A stretch of DNA of 64,000 nt. Origin: an uncultured Coriobacteriaceae bacterium (GTDB taxonomy: Bacteria; Actinomycetota; Coriobacteriia; Coriobacteriales; Eggerthellaceae). The stretch is from NCBI GenBank assembly GCA_902768975.1, contig CACXMZ010000005.1:248001-312000 (forward strand), read 5' to 3'. Positions 9,285-17,832 of this stretch are shown here, piece by piece (the first letter of the stretch is position 1; each line of letters begins with the position of its first letter). The notes beneath the pieces are model-generated. The model was not told where the DNA came from and did no database searches. It was given only the letters and a program-made list of their open reading frames with translations. The translations under genes and the position numbers were made by a program.

Positions 9285-9497
9285 AACCTGCTTACTATAC
9301 CGTATGTAGCGCCCGATTTCAGGCGCGTAAGGCGGCGTGCGCAAGATATCGAGATTCACAGCAGCATGGGTTTGTGCGACGAATTTGTGGTTAGGAATTT
9401 ATTTTGCAAACAATTGACCACAAATACCTTGTTCATGTGGTACTATTTCGTAGTTTTCGTTTAAAACAAAAAGTAAGTAAACATTTGGAGGAACAAA

Positions 9498-10097
9498 GTG
9501 GCGAACATCAAAAGCCAGAAGAAACGTAACTTAACGAACGAAAAAGCACGTATGCGTAATCGTGCTGTTCGTGCTGAAATCAAGACCGCAACGCGTGCCG
9601 TCAAGGACGCGGTTGCCGCTGGCGACGGTGCCGCAGCCATCGCTGCAGCCCACAAGGCTTGCAAGCTCATGGACCGCGCCGTAACCAAGGGCGTTCTGCA
9701 TAAGAACCAGGCTGCCAACCGCAAGAGCGGCGTTATGAAGCTGGCCAACACTGTGGCAACAGCTGAAGACATTGCTGGTTATAAGGCCCCTGAAAAGAAG
9801 GCTCCAAACAAGACGGGTGCCCCGAAGAAGGCTGCTGCTAAGGCCGAACGCAAGAAGGCCATGGAAGAAGCTCAGAAGGCCAAGGAAAAGAACCGCAAGG
9901 AAACTCAGAAGGCTCAGGCTGCTGCCGCTGAAAAGCGCGCGAAGGAAGAAGCAGAAGCCGCTGCTGCCGAAGCAGAAGCTGCCGCCGCTGAAGCTGCTGA
10001 AGCTGAAGCCGCCGAAGGCGAAGAAGCTGCTGCTGAAGAAGCCCCTGCTGAAGAAGCTCCCGAGGAAGCTCCTGCTGAAGAAGCTACTGAAGAATAA
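9498..10097 (+). CDS. rpsT: 30S ribosomal protein S20 with long Ala/Glu/Lys tail
   Basis: Residues 1 to about 88 are a normal S20 (MANIKSQKKRNLTNEKARMR through GVLHKNQAANRKSGVMKLAN), which binds the 5' domain of 16S rRNA. The chain then continues for about 110 more residues: first Lys/Ala-rich, then Glu/Ala-rich with EEAPAEEAP-like repeats. The total of 199 residues is more than twice the usual 85-90. The frame is continuous and ends in a proper terminator, so the tail is probably real. The start is GTG with a TGGAGG ribosome site. It is the only plus-strand gene in the first 28 kb. Confidence 0.95.
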   Translation: MANIKSQKKRNLTNEKARMRNRAVRAEIKTATRAVKDAVAAGDGAAAIAAAHKACKLMDRAVTKGVLHKNQAANRKSGVMKLANTVATAEDIAGYKAPEKKAPNKTGAPKKAAAKAERKKAMEEAQKAKEKNRKETQKAQAAAAEKRAKEEAEAAAAEAEAAAAEAAEAEAAEGEEAAAEEAPAEEAPEEAPAEEATEE

Positions 10098-10123
10098 TCC
10101 GGATTCATCCGCATATCAAGAAC

Positions 10124-10150
10124 AAAGAAGCCGCGGCACGCGGCTTTTTT
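10124..10150 (+). terminator. rpsT intrinsic terminator
   Basis: A GC-rich stem, AGCCGCG / CGCGGCT around a GCA loop (10129-10145), runs directly into six T residues, 30 bases after the rpsT stop codon. The upstream A residues extend the stem as A-U pairs. Confidence 0.93.
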
Positions 10151-10179
10151 GTTGCAGGGAGCTGGGGTTATAGCGGGAT

Positions 10180-10363
10180 ATAGGGTTCGGATATCGCTAT
10201 TTGCGATGTCGTGAGTTCAAATATCGCAATTTTCGCTGTTGCCGAAAATTGCACTTAACTAAGTTGACGAGCGTCAAGCGAGAGCGCATGAAAGAAAAAG
10301 CCCTAAATGGGCTTTTTCTTGAACAGCGGAAGCGGTCGCAAAATAGCGATACCCGAACCCTAT
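10180..10363. repeat. Structured repeat element, copy 1 (possible novel ncRNA)
   Basis: Read on the plus strand, an outer stem of about 26 bp (10180-10206 with 10336-10363) encloses three parts. The first is a hairpin at 10226-10252 with a 10-bp stem and loop CTGTTGC. The second is a linker containing GAGCGCATGA (10282-10291). The third is a perfect 12-bp hairpin at 10292-10320, followed by GAACAGCGGAAG. The sequence CGCTGTT (10234-10240) is complementary to AACAGCG (10322-10328), giving a possible 7-bp pseudoknot. The loops and linkers recur in copy 2 at 45642-45828 while the stems differ in sequence. It fills the gap between the convergent rpsT and holA genes. It matches no RNA family that I recognise. 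Confidence 0.8.
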
Positions 10364-11328
10364 CAGCCGATGACCTTAAGATACCAATCTTGGAAGGCGG
10401 TTTCAGGGTCGGCACCACTCTTCATGGCACGTTCGGCATCGCGCGCAGAAACAAGGGCCGCACGCAATTCGTCTGCGCTAAAGGCCCGTGCCCAGCGCGC
10501 ATGGTTTTTCACGCGCCAGTCAGGCACGCCCAAGTAGCCTGCCAGTTCACCAATCTGACCGCGTTCCCCAAAACTGCGAGCCGCAACCAGTTCCCGCACA
10601 CGCGTTACGCACATGGCAAGGAGCGCATAGGGCGTAGTCGATTCCATACGCGTGCGCAGCTTAAGGCATTTTTCTAGATTACGCTCGCTGAAGGCATCGA
10701 CAAATTCCCAGGGTTTTACTTCAGACGTACGGCTGACCATCGAAGCAACTTCGTTGTCGTTAATGGGGTCGCTCCCCCGATGTGCCAAGGCCAGCTTCTG
10801 CAATTCGGCGTCGAGGGCCACGGTGTTGTCGCCCACCAAGTCCACAAGCAAGCTTGCAGCAGATTCCGTAATAACCGCACCATGAGCAGTAGCCATAGCA
10901 CGCACCTGCGTGGGTAATTCGCGCAGCTTCGGCGGCGTACAGTCAATAATGGCATTCGCACCTAACTTGGCAACCGCCTTGTACAAGCGCGTGTTCTTGG
11001 CCAAGCCGCTCGCAATTAGACACAACACCGTAGTTTCGTTAGGAGAAGCAAGGTAGTTAATGAGCTCTTCCTGGTCGTCCTTTTTCAGGCGGTCAACTGC
11101 GTCTACCTGCACCAAGCGAACATTGGAAGCAAAGGGCAAGGTATTACACGCTGCAACAATGGCTTCACCTTCGGCAGTTTCGCCATTGAAGGTGTCCGAA
11201 TTAAAGGAAAGATCCCCTTCTTCTTCGATACGCTTACGCAAACGCTTCACAACCGTTTGGCGCTTGAGTTCGTCGGTGCCCGTAACCAAGTAGGCGGGCA
11301 AAAGGGCTTGTTGCTGTTTTTCTGCCAT
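10363..11328 (-). CDS. holA: DNA polymerase III delta subunit
   Basis: This clamp-loader subunit opens the beta sliding clamp. The N-terminal LPAYLVTGTDELKRQTVVKR and the LVQVDAVDRLKKDDQEELIN region fit the HolA AAA+-like fold, which lacks a working Walker A. The C-terminal collar region contains WEFVDAFSERNLEKCL and GVPDWRVKNHARWARAFSAD. The length of 321 residues is normal. It lies 10 bases downstream of comEC, the usual Gram-positive comEC-holA order. The opposite-strand neighbour rpsT is also a conserved neighbour of holA. Confidence 0.93.
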   Translation of the reverse strand: MAEKQQQALLPAYLVTGTDELKRQTVVKRLRKRIEEEGDLSFNSDTFNGETAEGEAIVAACNTLPFASNVRLVQVDAVDRLKKDDQEELINYLASPNETTVLCLIASGLAKNTRLYKAVAKLGANAIIDCTPPKLRELPTQVRAMATAHGAVITESAASLLVDLVGDNTVALDAELQKLALAHRGSDPINDNEVASMVSRTSEVKPWEFVDAFSERNLEKCLKLRTRMESTTPYALLAMCVTRVRELVAARSFGERGQIGELAGYLGVPDWRVKNHARWARAFSADELRAALVSARDAERAMKSGADPETAFQDWYLKVIG

Positions 11329-11337
11329 AGGAACATT

Positions 11338-13710
11338 CTACTTGACGGTCTGCACACTTATGCGGGTTGCGTCTAATTTGCATATAACATCCCCGCTTTG
11401 GTCGGTTCGCAAGACCGCAGCGCCCGCCTGTTCGAGCATGTCAATGACTTCTTCGTTGGGGTGGCCATAACGATTGTTTTCACCCACGCTTACCAGAGCG
11501 AGGCTGGGTGCTAAGATACCAAGTTGGTCGGGGGTGAAGGCTCCACCCGAACCATGATGCCCCACCTTATAAATGTCCACCTGTTCCAACAGGCCCTGCT
11601 CCTGAAGTTGCGCAAGGACTTCGCTTTCTGCATCGCCACAAAACAAAGCGCACGCTTCGCTTATGCCGTCGCAGTTTGCATCCACTTCAACATGGACCAC
11701 TAAGCTGTCGGCATTGCCGCCTTCTTCAGCAAAACGGATGGGGTGAATAACGCGCGCTGAAAACGGACCCCAATTCAGCACGTCGCCAACAGCAAGTCCT
11801 ACAAGTAGGCCCGACGGTGCATCTTTACGCAATTTGCTGCAATTCGCGCAGGTACAAGCTAGCAAGTCCTGGGCAACCAGCACGCGGTCGACTTCCACGA
11901 AGTCGCAAACCGTAGCAAGCGCGCCACAATGATCGTCGTCGGGGTGGCTCACCATAATGGCGTCGAGGTGGCGAATGTCGTGACGCGCCAGACCCTTCAG
12001 CACAGCGCCTTCCTGGTTGCCCGTGTCAATGAGGACCGCCTGTGTGCCACTACGCAAGACGAAGGCGTCGCCCTGCCCCACGTTGAGCATGATGATTTCA
12101 GTTGCATGCGCATGGGGAAATAACACCAGCACCGAAACCAAAAAGGCCAGAAGGGCGGCAAGGCATGAAAGAGCTCGCGTGCGCGTGGGGCGCGGCCAGC
12201 GCTTCAAAACCAGACAGGCGCCCAAAAAGGAAAGACCTGCGGAAAGCCAGGTAGGAACGTTAACGGCAATGGCGGCAAAGGGAACCGCCGCAAGCAGGTG
12301 AACAAGGTCGCTAAAGCCTTGGGCCAGCAAGACCATAAGCCCCACAGCAATGCCCAAGCCGGGCACAAGGGCGCCAAGAAAAGCAGCAATCATGCCACCC
12401 ACACAGAGCAAGGAAAAGAGTGGTGCTGTAAGGAGGTTCGACAAGGGTGCAATAAGCGAAAACTGGCTAAACAAGGGAAGCGTAACTGGCAAGGTGGCTA
12501 CGATGGCAGAAAGCGTCATCCCCAAGATGTCGCATAAGGCTTTAAAGCGGCCACCACTGGCATGAAGAAGCCAGGCCGTGAAATAGGGCGAAAACAAAAT
12601 AATGCCGCAAGTGGCAAGGCTTGAAAGCAAAAGCGAAACCGAAAGGCACAGGCGCGGTTGAAGCGCAATAAAAACAATGACGCAAACCGAAAGCGCATTC
12701 AGAGCGAATGACCTGCGGTTTCCGAAAAACGCAAAAAGCAGGCACAGCGCCATAAGGCAGGCGCGCATGGCCGAATGGGGCGCCCCCGTGAATAATACAT
12801 AGCTCACGCAGACCGCCGCTTGTATGCCCAAGGACACGCCTCGGGGCACCTTCAGGGCGCGCAGAAGTGCGGCTATGAAGGCAATGCTTATGCCCAAATG
12901 AGCACCCGAAACGGCAACGATATGGGCAAGCCCCACGCGCTTTACCGAACCGTAAAGAGGGCTCGAGAATAGGTCACTTCGGTCGCCAAAGACTATGGAA
13001 CGAAGGAAGAGCTCCCCTTCCGAATTGTGCTGACTATACTGTTCGATGCCCGCCCGCCGCGCACTGGTAATTAAGCCCAAAATTCCTGCAGGTGCATGCA
13101 CGTCAACACGATACGGCGTGATGGAGCCCACGCAACCTTTGCGCCAGTAATATGACGCAGCCGTCCGCGAAGGCTTGCGTATGGCACAGCGCAATTCAAA
13201 GACGTCCCAGCAAGCTGCCTGAACTTCTTTGGGAAGATTAACGCGCACCAAGTAACTCTTCCCCTCTGGGTTATAGGCCCGCGCCAGGCAATACGCCCCA
13301 AAGTCAGATTCGGAAACATCTTCGATGATCTGAAAGCGATAGTCATCCACCCCTGCTTGAGCAAGCTGGATGGTATCCGCGCGAAGACTATAGGCCGCCT
13401 GCCCTGCACAAGCCAGACCCATACAAATACCCAACAGCACAAGCAAGAAGGGGCGAAGCCCCTTAAGGTACAGAGCTAGCCCTAAGCTTGCGGAAGCAAC
13501 AATCCCGCAGAGAGAAAGTGAAAGAATAAGCTCAGGGCTCGCATGTTGGAAAAGACTTAGTATTGCTGCGGTAGCCGCCCAAAAACTTGCCGCACAATAG
13601 AATAGGGGCGGAAGTGTGGGCCTTTGCGGAAATGACTTGCGGCCCTCAGGGGGAAGCGGTGCCTCATCCAAAAAGAAGGTGCTGGTATTTGAAGCTGGCC
13701 TGGTGGTCAT
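11338..13710 (-). CDS. comEC: DNA uptake channel ComEC/Rec2
   Basis: This polytopic membrane protein carries single-stranded DNA across the membrane during natural transformation. The 790 residues contain the three expected parts: an N-terminal region with two or three membrane helices and a DUF4131-like extracellular domain, a central competence domain with many helices (signature VKRVGLAHIVAVSGAHLGIS) and a C-terminal metallo-beta-lactamase domain with VSHPDDDHCGAL and KVGHHGSGG. Its start overlaps the comEA stop by four bases. With comEA it suggests competence or a retained uptake channel; type IV pilus genes are not in this window. Confidence 0.95.
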   Translation of the reverse strand: MTTRPASNTSTFFLDEAPLPPEGRKSFPQRPTLPPLFYCAASFWAATAAILSLFQHASPELILSLSLCGIVASASLGLALYLKGLRPFLLVLLGICMGLACAGQAAYSLRADTIQLAQAGVDDYRFQIIEDVSESDFGAYCLARAYNPEGKSYLVRVNLPKEVQAACWDVFELRCAIRKPSRTAASYYWRKGCVGSITPYRVDVHAPAGILGLITSARRAGIEQYSQHNSEGELFLRSIVFGDRSDLFSSPLYGSVKRVGLAHIVAVSGAHLGISIAFIAALLRALKVPRGVSLGIQAAVCVSYVLFTGAPHSAMRACLMALCLLFAFFGNRRSFALNALSVCVIVFIALQPRLCLSVSLLLSSLATCGIILFSPYFTAWLLHASGGRFKALCDILGMTLSAIVATLPVTLPLFSQFSLIAPLSNLLTAPLFSLLCVGGMIAAFLGALVPGLGIAVGLMVLLAQGFSDLVHLLAAVPFAAIAVNVPTWLSAGLSFLGACLVLKRWPRPTRTRALSCLAALLAFLVSVLVLFPHAHATEIIMLNVGQGDAFVLRSGTQAVLIDTGNQEGAVLKGLARHDIRHLDAIMVSHPDDDHCGALATVCDFVEVDRVLVAQDLLACTCANCSKLRKDAPSGLLVGLAVGDVLNWGPFSARVIHPIRFAEEGGNADSLVVHVEVDANCDGISEACALFCGDAESEVLAQLQEQGLLEQVDIYKVGHHGSGGAFTPDQLGILAPSLALVSVGENNRYGHPNEEVIDMLEQAGAAVLRTDQSGDVICKLDATRISVQTVK

Positions 13711-14462
13711 ACGCAGATAAGCCCTTCGACGGCTTCATATTTCTTTTCCCCTATGCCCGAAACGCGCATCAGTTCATCGGGCGTTGAAAAGGGGCCTTCG
13801 CTTTCGCGACTGGCGATTATCTTTTGCGCGGTAGCAGGGCCAATACCAGGCAGGCTTTCCAATTCTGCTTGCGTGGCTGTGTTTATATTGACCTGCCCTG
13901 GCGCGCTGCCCGCCGCTCCACCTGGGGCACTTCCTGCTGCGCCACCTGGGGCAGCACCTTGGGGCGTGGCGGCCACCTGCCCAGTCCCTTGCGCTGCTTC
14001 AACTTCGCTTAAAAGCGGCACGTGAATCTGTTCGCCGTCCACCAACAATCGCGCCAAATTGTTATAGTCGGTTGCCGCCCCTTCAGCAAAGCCCCCTGCG
14101 CTGTTAACTGCGTCCCCAACCCGTGCGTCGACCGGCAGCTTATACACCCCGGGGTATTGAACTGCTCCACTTACGAATACGAAGACTTCAGCCACCTGTT
14201 CGGGCACCGCTTCGCTCGAAGCAGACGCTCCAGCACCTTCGCCCACGCCCTCTTCCGAAGAAGGAGCCCCCGCAGTACTGCGCTGCGCCGCTGCGCTACT
14301 TTCTATTTCAAACGACGTACCTGAAGCGGCCGTAACAATATTGCCCCCGAAAAACATTAAGCACATGCCCAAGAGCACCAAAATGCCAATGAGCACAGGG
14401 GTTTTTACATCGCTCATATGGGCCTGCGACCGCAGGCTTTTGGACGATTCGACAAAAGGCAT
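13707..14462 (-). CDS. comEA: Competence protein ComEA (SLBB + helix-hairpin-helix)
   Basis: This membrane-anchored DNA receptor hands DNA to ComEC. One membrane helix (about residues 22-44) is followed by a Ser/Ala/Gly-rich linker, an SLBB domain (VFVSGAVQYPGVYKLPVDAR), a Pro/Gly/Ala repeat (PGGAAGSAPGGAAGSAPG) and a C-terminal double HhH domain (VNINTATQAELESLPGIGPA). The start at 14462 has AAGGGGG six bases upstream; an internal ATG at 14417 is the alternative. The 251-residue length is normal for actinobacteria. It is coupled to comEC by a four-base overlap. Confidence 0.94.
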   Translation of the reverse strand: MPFVESSKSLRSQAHMSDVKTPVLIGILVLLGMCLMFFGGNIVTAASGTSFEIESSAAAQRSTAGAPSSEEGVGEGAGASASSEAVPEQVAEVFVFVSGAVQYPGVYKLPVDARVGDAVNSAGGFAEGAATDYNNLARLLVDGEQIHVPLLSEVEAAQGTGQVAATPQGAAPGGAAGSAPGGAAGSAPGQVNINTATQAELESLPGIGPATAQKIIASRESEGPFSTPDELMRVSGIGEKKYEAVEGLICV

Positions 14463-14498
14463 GCGCTGCCCCCTTATTTCCCAGTAGTACCACCATAC

Positions 14499-14604
14499 GG
14501 AAAAAAGGTCTCAGGAAGCACAACAAAAAGGTCTCAAAAATGTCTCGAAAAGCTCTGCAAAAAGCTCAACAAAAGCTACTCAGAAAGGTCTCAGAAATGT
14601 CTCA
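14499..14604. repeat. Short repeated GTCTC motifs upstream of comEA
   Basis: AAAGGTCTCA occurs at 14504, 14527 and 14584. The second and third copies are each followed at the same spacing by ATGTCTC, so 14527-14546 and 14584-14603 match at 19 of 20 bases. The last copy runs into the thiI stop codon. On the minus strand the motif reads GAGACATTTxTGAGACCTTT, a style seen in REP-like debris near RAYT transposases, although no transposase is in the window. Confidence 0.55.
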
Positions 14605-15819
14605 CACCTGGTCAGTGGGCGTGTTTTTTACGACAGGACAGGCATAGTCGTGCACCTCAATTTCTTCAAGAATTGAAGCAATCCAACTGTCCAACGGAAG
14701 CAGGGCTTCCGCTTCGCGCACCTTGTCCAACTTAGCATGAGTTTCGGGGTTGCGGGGCATAAAGAGCGTGCAGCAGTCAGTAGCATCCTGGCTTGAAATT
14801 TCAAAGGTGCCCAAGGCCTGGGCTTCTTCGATAATGTCTTGCTTGTCGGACCCAATCAGGGGGCGCAAAACGGGCAGGCTTACCGCGTCGTTGGTTGCCA
14901 CAATATTGTCGAGAGTCTGCGAAGCCACCTGGCCCAAGCTTTCCCCCGTCACCAAGCCACGCGCACCAACCTGGCCCGCCACAGCTTCTGCCACACGGAA
15001 CATGAGGCGCCTATACATAATGACGCGCAGGTCCGCAGGCACCAGGGCCGCAATCTGTCGCTGGTATTCGCCAAAAGGCACCACGTACACACGCGCAATA
15101 CAACCGGTTTTTTCAAGCACATGGGCGATGTCGTCGACCAGGTATTCGCTCGTTGCCGCCGCGGCGGGGCGCCCACTAAAGTGAATGCCATAACACACCG
15201 CACCGCGACGCGCCATTTTCCACGTAGCCACAGGCGAGTCGATCCCTGAAGAAAGCAGGCACACCAGGCGCCCACTCACCCCCACAGGCAGGCCACCCAC
15301 GCCACGTGTCGAACGCGCCATAATATAACTCGCGCCCTGGATAACTTCCACGCGTACTTCAACGCTCGGGTTCTTCATTTGCACCTTCGCGTCGGGGAAT
15401 TGTTCGCACAAATGCGCGCCCACGATTCGGTTGATTTCCATCGAATCGAGTTCAAAGTCGGTGTGATTGCGCCGCGCCGCCACCTTGAAGCTTTCAAACG
15501 CGCCCACGTCGGCCAAGGCCTGGGCGGCCGCTTCATTCATCTGGTCAATTTCACGCTCGCACACATAACCGCTCGAAACGCGCGCTACGCCAGGAATGCG
15601 GGTGATCAGCGCTTCGGCTGCGCATACCGCTTCATAACTTGCATCTTCGCTAAAACGAATGAGAATGCGCCCCGAAATGCGCTTGATGTCTTGCACGGGC
15701 TGTGCCTTCAAAAGGAATTCAAGGTTGCGCACCAAGCGGGTTTCAAAGGCAGGACGATTATGGCCTTTCAGACCAATTTCATGGTAATGAACCAGGCATA
15801 TGCGCTGGTAGGAAGCCAT
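14602..15819 (-). CDS. thiI: tRNA 4-thiouridine synthetase ThiI (no rhodanese domain)
   Basis: ThiI adenylates U8 of tRNA and inserts sulfur; in some bacteria it also serves thiazole synthesis. The 405 residues hold an NFLD/THUMP RNA-binding region (HYHEIGLKGHNRPAFETRLV, GRILIRFSEDASYEAV) and a PP-loop ATPase (LLSSGIDSPVATWKMARRG). The chain ends after the ATPase, so the C-terminal rhodanese domain of the enterobacterial enzyme is absent. Short ThiI proteins of this kind rely on a separate cysteine desulfurase. It follows rpoZ by 12 bases and ends in the GTCTC repeat region. Confidence 0.95.
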   Translation of the reverse strand: MASYQRICLVHYHEIGLKGHNRPAFETRLVRNLEFLLKAQPVQDIKRISGRILIRFSEDASYEAVCAAEALITRIPGVARVSSGYVCEREIDQMNEAAAQALADVGAFESFKVAARRNHTDFELDSMEINRIVGAHLCEQFPDAKVQMKNPSVEVRVEVIQGASYIMARSTRGVGGLPVGVSGRLVCLLSSGIDSPVATWKMARRGAVCYGIHFSGRPAAAATSEYLVDDIAHVLEKTGCIARVYVVPFGEYQRQIAALVPADLRVIMYRRLMFRVAEAVAGQVGARGLVTGESLGQVASQTLDNIVATNDAVSLPVLRPLIGSDKQDIIEEAQALGTFEISSQDATDCCTLFMPRNPETHAKLDKVREAEALLPLDSWIASILEEIEVHDYACPVVKNTPTDQV

Positions 15820-15831
15820 ATGAAAGATTAA

Positions 15832-16092
15832 TTAATGAGCCTGAGCGTCGATAGTGCTCGGGTCGAACGAAACTTCTTCTTTTGAAATTTCGTCAAAGGC
15901 AATCGAAAGCGGCTTCTTCTTCGAAGCACGGGCCACTTCAACCGCCGTCTGCAGCTGAATGGCACGGTCGCGCTGGCTACGCAGCATGTCGTTAATGTCG
16001 TGCGCACGATGCGAAGCAACAGAGCAAAGCAGGAAACGGTCCTGGTCGGTTTCGGAAAGCAGTTCTTCAATCTTCGGTTCAATAAGGCTCAT
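15832..16092 (-). CDS. rpoZ: RNA polymerase omega subunit
   Basis: Omega assists assembly and stability of RNA polymerase by clamping the beta-prime C-terminus. The 86-residue protein begins SLIEPKIEELLSETDQDRFL and contains LCSVASHRAHDINDMLRSQR, which corresponds to the conserved ARRARQIN-like region, and KKPLSIAFDEIS. It directly follows gmk (two-base gap), the usual mihF-gmk-rpoZ order in actinobacteria, which supports the call where the short sequence alone would be moderate. Confidence 0.9.
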   Translation of the reverse strand: MSLIEPKIEELLSETDQDRFLLCSVASHRAHDINDMLRSQRDRAIQLQTAVEVARASKKKPLSIAFDEISKEEVSFDPSTIDAQAH

Positions 16093-16094
16093 GT

Positions 16095-16667
16095 CTATTC
16101 CTCTTCTTTTCCTGCGTGGGACTCGATAAAAGCAACGAGGTCTTCTGTCGCAGTCTCTAAATCATCATTCACAAGCACGAAATCATACTTCATTTTCTCG
16201 CGCATTTCCAGTTCTGCCACCTTCATCCTCGCATCAATTACATCTTGCGGCTCCGTAGCACGCGACTCGAGGCGCTGGCGCAGTTCTTCAATACTGGGCG
16301 GTTCAATAAAAACCAGAATGGCTTCAGGGAACTTTTCGCGCACCTGCAGGCCACCCTGGACGTCGATTTCAAGCAACACCGCTTCGCCCTTGGAAAGGTG
16401 TTCTTCAACGGCAAATAGCGGCGTCCCGTAACGTGCCGTATGCACGTTTGCCCACTCCAGAAAGCCATCTTCTTCAATAAGCTTGTCGAATTCGGCGTCG
16501 CTTAAGAAGAAGTAATGGACGCCGTCGCGCTCCCCTTTGCGTGGTTTGCGAGTAGTGGCAGAAACGGACACCCACGCCTGGGGTATCCGCTTCAAAATAC
16601 GAGCCACCAGTGTGCCTTTGCCAGCACCTGATGGCCCAGAAATTACAAACAGCTTACCGTTTGCCAC
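16095..16667 (-). CDS. gmk: Guanylate kinase
   Basis: This enzyme phosphorylates GMP to GDP with ATP. The P-loop GPSGAGKGT at residues 11-19, the GMP-binding stretch SVSATTRKPRKGERDGVHYFF and EIDVQGGLQV are all present in 190 residues. The start codon is GTG and overlaps the mihF stop by one base. It sits between mihF and rpoZ in a likely three-gene operon. Confidence 0.97.
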   Translation of the reverse strand: MANGKLFVISGPSGAGKGTLVARILKRIPQAWVSVSATTRKPRKGERDGVHYFFLSDAEFDKLIEEDGFLEWANVHTARYGTPLFAVEEHLSKGEAVLLEIDVQGGLQVREKFPEAILVFIEPPSIEELRQRLESRATEPQDVIDARMKVAELEMREKMKYDFVLVNDDLETATEDLVAFIESHAGKEEE

Positions 16668-16975
16668 TAGCTGAGGCGCTCCAGAAGCGCAGCTTCCTGA
16701 CGTTCGCCCAAACCGCGCAGACGACGGCTTTCAGCAATGTGAAGTTCAGCCATGATCTTTTCGGCCTTGGCCTTACCGTAACCAGGCATGGTTTCAATAA
16801 GCGTGGAAACCTTCATGCGACCTACTACCGGGTCGTCCTTCATGCCAAGAACCTTCTTCAAAGTGAGCTTGCCACTTTTCAGGTCGTCGCGAACCTTTGC
16901 TCTTTTGATGCGAGCAGCCTTTGCCTTTTCAAGAGCGGCCTGGCGCTCTGCTGGACTAAGCTGTGGAATAGCCAT
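16667..16975 (-). CDS. mihF: Actinobacterial integration host factor (mIHF)
   Basis: This small nucleoid protein has a helix-two-turn-helix fold and is unrelated to HU-like IHF. The 102-residue sequence AIPQLSPAERQAALEKAKAA through VSTLIETMPGYGKAKAEKIM is the mIHF signature. The family is practically confined to Actinobacteria, so the gene is a good taxonomic marker. An AAAAAGGAG ribosome site lies upstream. The minus-strand sequence TGCTAGGAT upstream may be an extended -10 promoter. It leads the mihF-gmk-rpoZ operon. Confidence 0.95.
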   Translation of the reverse strand: MAIPQLSPAERQAALEKAKAARIKRAKVRDDLKSGKLTLKKVLGMKDDPVVGRMKVSTLIETMPGYGKAKAEKIMAELHIAESRRLRGLGERQEAALLERLS

Positions 16976-17056
16976 AATACGTACTCCTTTTTCTCCTACA
17001 ACGATATACGTATCCTAGCACAAAGGACGGTGCTTATAAACAATTTTTTGGAATTG

Positions 17057-17078
17057 AACAGCACTTTTGCTGTTTTTT
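17057..17078 (+). terminator. Weak hairpin with T-run between pyrF and mihF
   Basis: AACAGC / GCTGTT around ACTTTT is followed by four more T residues on the plus strand. The two flanking genes are both on the minus strand, where the hairpin is not followed by a T-run. It may stop antisense transcription or mark the end of the pyr transcript; the call is weak. Confidence 0.35.
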
Positions 17079-17109
17079 ACAGAAGTATTGACTGTATGCG
17101 CAATAAGGT

Positions 17110-17832
17110 TTAGAGACTCTGGGCGATGGCTTCAAATGCCGCCGCAGGGTCGCTTGCCTGGGTTATGGGGCGGCCCACAACAATATGGCTTGCCCCTGCG
17201 CTAAAGGCATCCGCCGGGCTTGCCACGCGGCTTTGGTCACCCAATTCTGCACCGGCTGGCCGCACGCCAGGAGTAACAATATAAGCGTCTTCACCCAAAA
17301 GCGTACGCAAGGCTGCCGCTTCCTGCGGTGAAGCCACCACGCCTGCAAGACCTGCCGCCTGAGCCTGCTTAGCCATTTCTAGTACCTGGTCATTTACTCC
17401 ACGTTCGATGCCGCACGCCGCCAAGCTTGCCGCGTCCATACTCGTGAGCACGGTAATGCCCAACATAATGGGAAGGTCCAAACCAAAGTCGTCAGCCGCC
17501 GCCTGGGCACCTTCGACCGCAGCCTGCATCATGGCTGCCCCACCCAGGGCATGCATGGTTATCATGTCGGCACCGTTGCGCGTAGCAGAAGCCGCCGCCC
17601 CACGCACCTGATGTGGGATATCGTGAAACTTCAGGTCGAGGAAGACTTTATAGCCCATTTCTTTCAGTTCATACACGATGCGCGGGCCCTGCGAATAATA
17701 GAGCGTCATGCCTACCTTGAGCCACGAAGCCTGCCCCTGCAGTGCTTCGGCCAAGTCGAGCGCCTGCGACATATCGCAGTCAAGCGCCACGATAATACGG
17801 TCCTTCTGGGGAACTTGAACAAAATCTAGCAT
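17110..17832 (-). CDS. pyrF: Orotidine-5'-phosphate decarboxylase
   Basis: This enzyme decarboxylates OMP to UMP, the last step of pyrimidine synthesis. It is the group 1 form of 240 residues, with [13 protein letters not shown] at the N-terminus, the catalytic DLKFHDIP at about residues 65-72, and GVRPAG and [10 protein letters not shown] binding phosphate at the end. It is the last gene of the pyr operon and overlaps pyrD by seven bases. Confidence 0.97.
   Translation of the reverse strand: MLDFVQVPQKDRIIVALDCDMSQALDLAEALQGQASWLKVGMTLYYSQGPRIVYELKEMGYKVFLDLKFHDIPHQVRGAAASATRNGADMITMHALGGAAMMQAAVEGAQAAADDFGLDLPIMLGITVLTSMDAASLAACGIERGVNDQVLEMAKQAQAAGLAGVVASPQEAAALRTLLGEDAYIVTPGVRPAGAELGDQSRVASPADAFSAGASHIVVGRPITQASDPAAAFEAIAQSL

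Noticed and set aside
9285-9497. Clear promoter for rpsT in the lepA-rpsT gap
   Set aside because: TTGACC and TACTAT are spaced about 21 bases apart, too far for a confident sigma-A promoter; an 8-bp inverted repeat TTTGTGGT / ACCACAAA is present but unassigned.
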